Positions 58,670-64,000 of a stretch of 64,000 bases of DNA are shown here, piece by piece. The stretch is from Isoetes taiwanensis. Taxonomy: Eukaryota > Streptophyta > Lycopodiopsida > Isoetales > Isoetaceae. The DNA is taken from assembly GCA_021234155.1 (NCBI GenBank), contig JAJEKV010000008.1:446654-510653 (forward strand). Direction: 5' to 3'. The notes under the pieces were generated by a model. The model did not search any database. It was not told where the DNA came from and saw only the letters and a program-made list of their open reading frames with translations. Within the stretch, counting starts at the first letter, position 1. The number at the start of each line of letters is the position of its first letter. The translations under genes were made by a program, and so were the position numbers.

Positions 58670-58725
58670 GTAAGAATAAAGTTTTTATCGTCAACGGAGA
58701 CCCGGTGACCTCTCACGGACCCAAA
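58670..58725 (-). mobile_element. Very short LINE 3' end
   Basis: The sequence agaataaagtttttatcgtc, then aacggagacc and cacggaccca, parallels the 3' end of the LINE at 11296-13830 (gaatgatttttatcatccac, agagatcaattgg, gggaccca). This would be a 5'-truncated insertion of about 55 bp. Confidence 0.4.
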
Positions 58726-58877
58726 TAGAATTTGTAGAAGCATATTAACATCTTTTACCTATTAGCTGAAGAAGAAGTGACTACATAGAAATATTCTGTG
58801 AAACACATTTACAAGCAACGCACTAAGCGATGAGCAAAGGCAAAAATGAATGTAATCGAAGAAGGAAAAGAGTTTAC

Positions 58878-58958
58878 CTTAGCTTCCTTGGCTTCCACGA
58901 CTCCTCTGGCGATTTCCAAACGTGTAGAGATACCAAAGCTAGTGTCGGTTACCAAAAG
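58878..58958 (-). CDS. Possible single exon of an unknown host gene
   Basis: A minus-strand block of 81 bp is bounded by an acceptor (CTGCAG) and a donor (GTAAAC). It encodes 27 residues in phase 0, including LLVTDTSFGISTRLEIARGV. The composition looks like a conserved soluble protein, but I do not recognise the family and found no neighbouring exons. It could equally be chance. Confidence 0.25.
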
Positions 58959-61900
58959 CTGCAGATAAAAGCTTTCGAGCAAAAGAACATATCTGAGACC
59001 TATTTCCAGTTAGTATGTAAGATTTTTAGGAACCCAAAAAAATTTGTTGTTAGCAAAGTTGGAAAGCGGCAAAGGATGGCATAAATTTTGCTCTCCATTG
59101 CAAAAACATTTATGCAGCATTTCTCTTGCCTTTGCCTAAATCTCACATCAAAAAGCCATTTTCCATTTCAATCCAACTGATAAAATATATTCCATAAAAG
59201 CATTTTCTACAAGAACTATTGATGTGACGTTCAAGCACTATTGAAATCCGTATGCTTCAAAAAGCGAAAAGAGAGTTTTCCTTTGAATCTTCACCTTAGC
59301 TTTGCATCAAAGCGTTTCATGCATAAGCATAGAAATATAGATTTGGGAAATAGCAAAGCGGTGATTTGGAGGGACTGGATTTGGCTCAAATCTCGAATTA
59401 AGAAGAGCTTGTATCCTTTTTTTGTGTTCAGCCTAAACCCTTTCTTCTTTAGATTTGAAATGGTGTATGGAATCACGCAATCACGCCTAGCGATCCTGCC
59501 TCAACCAAATTATCTGCGATTCTCTTTTAAACATGAAATATCATGGAAGGCCCGCGATATCTACGGCTAATTAAGCGGTAGCGGGCGGAGTAGTGCTCGC
59601 TTTAAGGCGTTAATATGAAAACTAAGGTATCGCCCGAAAAACTTTTAGCTTCAAAATACACTTTTGGCGGAAAATGTCATCGATTCGTGGCGGTAGGATT
59701 CTTCTGCAGTGAGCATGCATGCATGGCGTAAATGTATGCATGCATACATGCATTTTGGAAGCCGTTCATTAGGTTGGCATTGTTGGTTCCATGCGAGTCG
59801 CAGTGCAAGAATAGAGTGTTACCGGCAACCGGAAAAAGGGAGACACCCCACCCCAAAAACATTTTAAATAAGTAGATAATACTCTCTTGTTCTACTTAAC
59901 CAATAGTATGTCTGTTTTCTATAGTAAGACTTTTGTCGAGTAATCACCCTTCCATAAACCAACGTCGTGGTGGCAACAAATCCGTTGGACTTGTGCATTC
60001 ATGGTGAGGTAGGAATAACCTAAGGGTTCTTACCGTCACTACGCTGAGCGATGGAAGGGAACTCCTCTAAGTAAGATAGAAACTTCTAAGTTGGATTCTG
60101 ATCTACTATCACCTTTGATTTTTTTTTAGGCGATGGTAATAATGTCAAGTTATCGACATTCCTACCCCATAGCTTTAAATATTTTTTTTCTAGCACATGT
60201 CTCGGTACTAAATTTCTATCAGCCCTACCATGACTTAATCTATACTACATTCATGTGCTTTATCTTATATTTTACTTGACTTTATATACTGGGGTTAAGT
60301 AAAATTCATAGAGACCACCATAGCTCACGTTATTTTTCTTTAGTATCCAAATCTTAACTCGTTATGGATCTCTCTTGGCCCAATCGACTAGGGACTGCCA
60401 TGCAGCACCCCTCTAGGCCATGGGTTTGGATTTCTTAATTCTATCACCCTTTAATACTTCTTCTCAATGGTTGTGTTCCTTTTATGGTTGACTTCCTCTG
60501 ATCGTGATACATACTCTGTAACACATAGTGATTGCTTGTGTTGAAACCCCCACATCGATGTCAATACCTTACTCTAATTTATCTAGAGTACAAACTTTAG
60601 TGTTATTTTGTGCCAAACTTCACCGCCTATATTATGGCAGTGATTAATTGTCTTTGTCACACACCTATCAAATTGACGATGGCCTATCTTCTTTTGGATT
60701 TGTTCTACCATAACGGTCTAATGGCATCCAACAATTGTTGAATAGTCATCTCCTTCTAGGGTATCTAGATATGGTTGGGACAAAGTGTTTCGAACCATTA
60801 CCTTAGTGCCTAAGCATCAGTAAGTTCCATAAATGAACTTACACCTTCCAAGGCTTTATGTAAATATCCCAAAGGATAGTATTACTTAAGGACCTAGCTT
60901 TAGTGTTCACCATGTTGTCCTCGAAATTGAAATCCTTTCCCCCTAAGCCACATATTAAATCTTCGAGGATTTTAAACCCTTGCCGCCCTTTGACCACGGA
61001 TCTCTCTTAAGCCCTCTTTGGTTGGACCACCCCGTGATCTACACCCTAATGTGAATAGTAGTCCTTTATCTTCTTATTTAATCTATTTTCTATGTTCATG
61101 GTCGATTTTTGTACCTTGGGCCTTGAAGCATCTTTGCTATTACTTCCTAACCTTACTCATCGACTATACCGTGATACAACATATACAATTCACACTTTGG
61201 TTGTCACCTTTACTCCATAGGGTCGCAATCCATTTACTTCTTAGGTATTCTTTAACGTCTTGTGGCTTCCTAAGCCTATTATATTCCCCCTTATGTTTCT
61301 TAACCCACATATCATTTGGGGTTATGATTCAACGTTATGCATGCCTTCCTAAATGATACTCATTACCTTTCTCTACGTCATGATGTTATCGCGATGTTGT
61401 GGCCTTCCAAGCTTGGCATCCTCATCTAAACCATAGTCATGCCCTAAGTTAGCCCGAGTGAGCCTTTGTAAGAATGCATTAAGTTACCTAGAGTCATCGG
61501 GGTGCCTGCCTTGCATTTTCTGAAACCTTCCTAAATACCTGTAATGCATTGCCTTTCGGTGATTGTTTCTTGCTACCCACCAGAAGCTGTATGGATCTAC
61601 TTGAGCCCTGTAATTTCTTACATCTAACCCATGGGGTTCACCTCTGCAAGATCTGGGTATGGATCATGTGGGAGATCTAGTCTTCAGTGTCTATGCAAGA
61701 CACGAGCTTCTAGTAGGTAACTGCTATTCATTACCCATCCTGGATTGTAATATTCAACCCCATCATCTTTAGCTTTATTCTATTGCCTGTTGACATTTAT
61801 GTCGTGGTAACTACAACATCCTACCTTAGCATGCAACAGATTGACTGTTGTTTGCACATTCCAGACATGCTCCAGACCCTTCATTGGTAGGTGTGGGGTA

Positions 61901-62833
61901 CACTCGTCTTTCTCTCCCCGCATCACTGCATAGATTACCTCTCCATATGTTTATCGTATGTGTACATAGTACATACATAGTAAACAATATGTCCTCATTC
62001 CACAATGCTAGAGGTCTACTCTAACTTAGCTAAAGTGTAACCTTGGTTGTTCTTTAAAACAAAACCCATTGCCTATGTACCTTTATGATGTGGCTGCGCC
62101 ACCTATTCCCAAATGGACAGTGGCCAACTCTATGTTGGAATTGTATATGCTGCCTACACTTTGATAGGATCCCCAGGTACTTCAACCATTCCTTTAATGA
62201 CTTATGGTACTTCAATCCCGTACATAAACTATGATTTCCACAAGGGGTTATGCCATTATTCCGAAGGTTACTACCCCATATGAAGACCTTTTCTAAAGGC
62301 TCCTTCCCCATCGTATCACCAATATAAACCATGCTTTGTCACAACTAACCTATTTTCTTAAGTTATCATGTCAACTTCAACTTTTGATCAGGTTCAAATG
62401 TTCTCGTCTTTGGCCTCCTCATAATGAGGCGAAGGCAGTAAATCCTCTCGACCTCAAAATAGAAAACCCCTATGTTCAAACCTTCGTTAACAACCGCCAA
62501 AGGGTTATCCAATTCTTTATTGTCTTAAGGGTCTAAAAGTCATAAACTATTAGAAGTGTGTACCTCAGAACCAGGGATCCTCATTTCTCTACTTCGGGAT
62601 TTAGCATTGCGTCCCCAAGAGTACGGTAATTCTCAGAAAAAGCATTATTTAATTAAAGTGGGCCAGATCTTGAAATTTGGGACTCAGACTGAAAATGGGA
62701 CTCGTGCTATAGAAAAAAAAATGTTGAATTGAATGCTTGAATTGAATTACACCACACACAAAGAACTGGGTAACTTGTTTTCCTCATAAACTTTACAAAC
62801 CACTAGTTGGGAAAGTCATGAAGCTTCTCAATA
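58959..62833. other. Long stretch without recognised genes
   Basis: No protein domain, LTR boundary or RNA gene was recognised. Near 59714-59753 a cluster of gcatgcat/atgcatac forms a short palindromic simple-sequence patch. Short open frames at 59241-59570 and 61018-61356 show no known motif. Confidence 0.35.
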
Positions 62834-63677
62834 TTATCTATCTTCATCCAATGATATAGCATGGAGGTTGCTCATGGCTTTGTCCATCTCCCTTTTTGGG
62901 ATCTTGTGTGTCTTGTCTTTTGAAATCTGACAAGTTGGATATGACCATACCACACACTCCACCAATTCCCTCCTTTTAGGATCAGCATGATTTACCCTCC
63001 ACTTCTTCTCCCAATAGTGGGTGTATTGCTCCTTCAAAGTTGCCTTCTTGTGTCTTCCAATGGGCTCCCAATATTGAACGGAATCGAGGGACGCAACTCC
63101 TCTCCATCAGCCATGGTGGGAGTGGTTACATCGGAGCTGCCACCCCTAACCATATTGGACAATCCCCTCATCGTCAGGCCTCCACCCGGCACAAAGTATC
63201 CTTCTTTGATGTCCTCGAAAGGATCCCTTTCGGGGAAGATCAAACCACTTGACTTTGAGGGCCTTACTTCCCTAAACCACTTGGAGCCTTTGTTGGGACC
63301 CAAGTTGAACATTCTTAAGGCGATGCTTGCTCGGCAGACCCTGCCATGGACTCGGGTAAGAACCGATCCCTCGGCTCCCTCCACATGGTTGTTCAGGTTT
63401 CTAAACATGTCCCCAACTTTCTCCCGGTAATTGATTAGGGAGTCCATGTGATTTTCTTAAGAGTGGAGGTGTGCTTTCATTCGAACAGCATCGGTCGCGT
63501 TATATAATCCTTGATGCCCTTCATTAGTTGGCTAGGAGTCTTTACTTGATCTTGAAGGAAGTGATGGTTTTGGCTACCCTTTAGGAATAAGAACAACACC
63601 TTTAGCATCCACGTTGCCACCTTCGATTCGCTAACAGGCATCCACAGCACATCACCTGGTCTCCACTTATATTGCAT
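62834..63677 (-). pseudogene. Unidentified minus-strand coding remnant (possibly gag-like)
   Basis: Three minus-strand frames follow each other: 63477-63677 (VATWMLKVLFLFLKGSQ, with TPSQLMKGIKDYI), 63034-63447 (INYREKVGDMFRNLNNHVEG, with RASIALRMFNLGPNKG) and 62834-63037 (YTHYWEKKWRVNHADPKR). Their order and charge suggest one original protein of about 270 residues with frameshifts. I do not recognise the family. A retrotransposon gag is one possibility. The 5' end may lie beyond the window. Confidence 0.35.
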
Positions 63678-64000
63678 GATTGGTATTCCATCCTAACCCA
63701 AAACTTAATTTGAAGTGGCTTTGTGTGTCTGTCAAGCTGATCCTTACCATCTAACAAGTATCCCTCGACAAATGATTTCCAATCGCAACCTCATCCATCA
63801 AAGAAAGCCATTGGGTTGGGGTCAATGCAGCTCTCAAACAAAATCCATTAGTTCGGGGAGACTAGTCCACGTTTTTCTCTCACAGGCCCGAGGAAGTTCC
63901 GAAGAATGCATCTATATCATCATGGGTGGCCAACCATCATGAACCCCCCTTTACAACTTTGAATACTCCCCCTTTGCTGTCAAATGACAGTACCCCAAAC
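63678..64000. other. Window edge, nothing recognised
   Basis: No feature could be supported in the last 320 bases. Confidence 0.35.

Noticed and set aside
1-64000. CRISPR arrays, rRNA genes, bacterial operons
   Set aside because: None was seen. The spliced genes and plant retroelements make the window eukaryotic.

Overview
The window reads as nuclear DNA of a land plant with a large, repeat-filled genome. The genes have GT-AG introns. The host genes are TAF7 (a TFIID subunit), a Root_cap-domain secreted protein and a plant-type FAN1 nuclease. The repeats are plant Copia elements primed by initiator-Met tRNA, chromodomain Gypsy elements, L1-type LINEs and a CACTA-like transposon. The Root_cap gene favours a vascular plant. 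I cannot name the lineage from sequence alone.

Layout. 1-1.4 kb: dispersed repeat R1 and a decayed LINE. 2.35-4.1 kb (+): intact five-exon TAF7, whose last intron looks like an AT-AC (U12-type) intron. 4.3-8.0 kb: non-coding DNA with tandem duplications, a LINE 3' end, a GC-rich block and a strong hairpin at 7295-7391. 8.0-9.25 kb (-): two-exon Root_cap gene, apparently intact. 10.0-10.6 kb: second copy of R1. 11.3-13.8 kb (-): non-L1-like LINE. 14.1-15.39 kb and 37.99-38.14 kb (+): one FAN1-like pseudogene, cut inside its nuclease domain by about 22.6 kb of nested transposons.

The FAN1 insertion is the most interesting part. Its left edge is the 3' half of a Copia element (integrase to 3' LTR). 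Its right edge is the 5' half of a same-family Copia (5' LTR, gag, protease). The halves sum to about 5.6 kb, matching an intact Copia nearby. Each Copia LTR abuts one part of a single split Gypsy LTR. If the two outer edges are joined, everything falls into order: a Copia inside the LTR of a one-LTR Gypsy circle. I infer that a DNA circle opened within the Copia and integrated into FAN1 with a 3-bp microhomology. Nested inside are a minus-strand LTR element, a CACTA-like element carrying an L1 LINE, and a complete Copia (29911-35378, duplicated CATGT target).

Right of FAN1: an L1 LINE (38.66-40.28 kb, -) interrupted by a chromodomain Gypsy (40.28-about 46.96 kb, -); a decayed ORF family with WSDG/FK and HSKGEHD motifs (47.8-50.4 kb, +); a poorly recognisable stretch to 56.2 kb; a likely solo Gypsy LTR (56.2-58.2 kb); a pair of SINE-like heads; one possible host exon; and 59-64 kb with little recognisable apart from an unidentified minus-strand coding remnant. 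Apart from TAF7 and the Root_cap gene, every coding region in the window is broken or belongs to a transposon.
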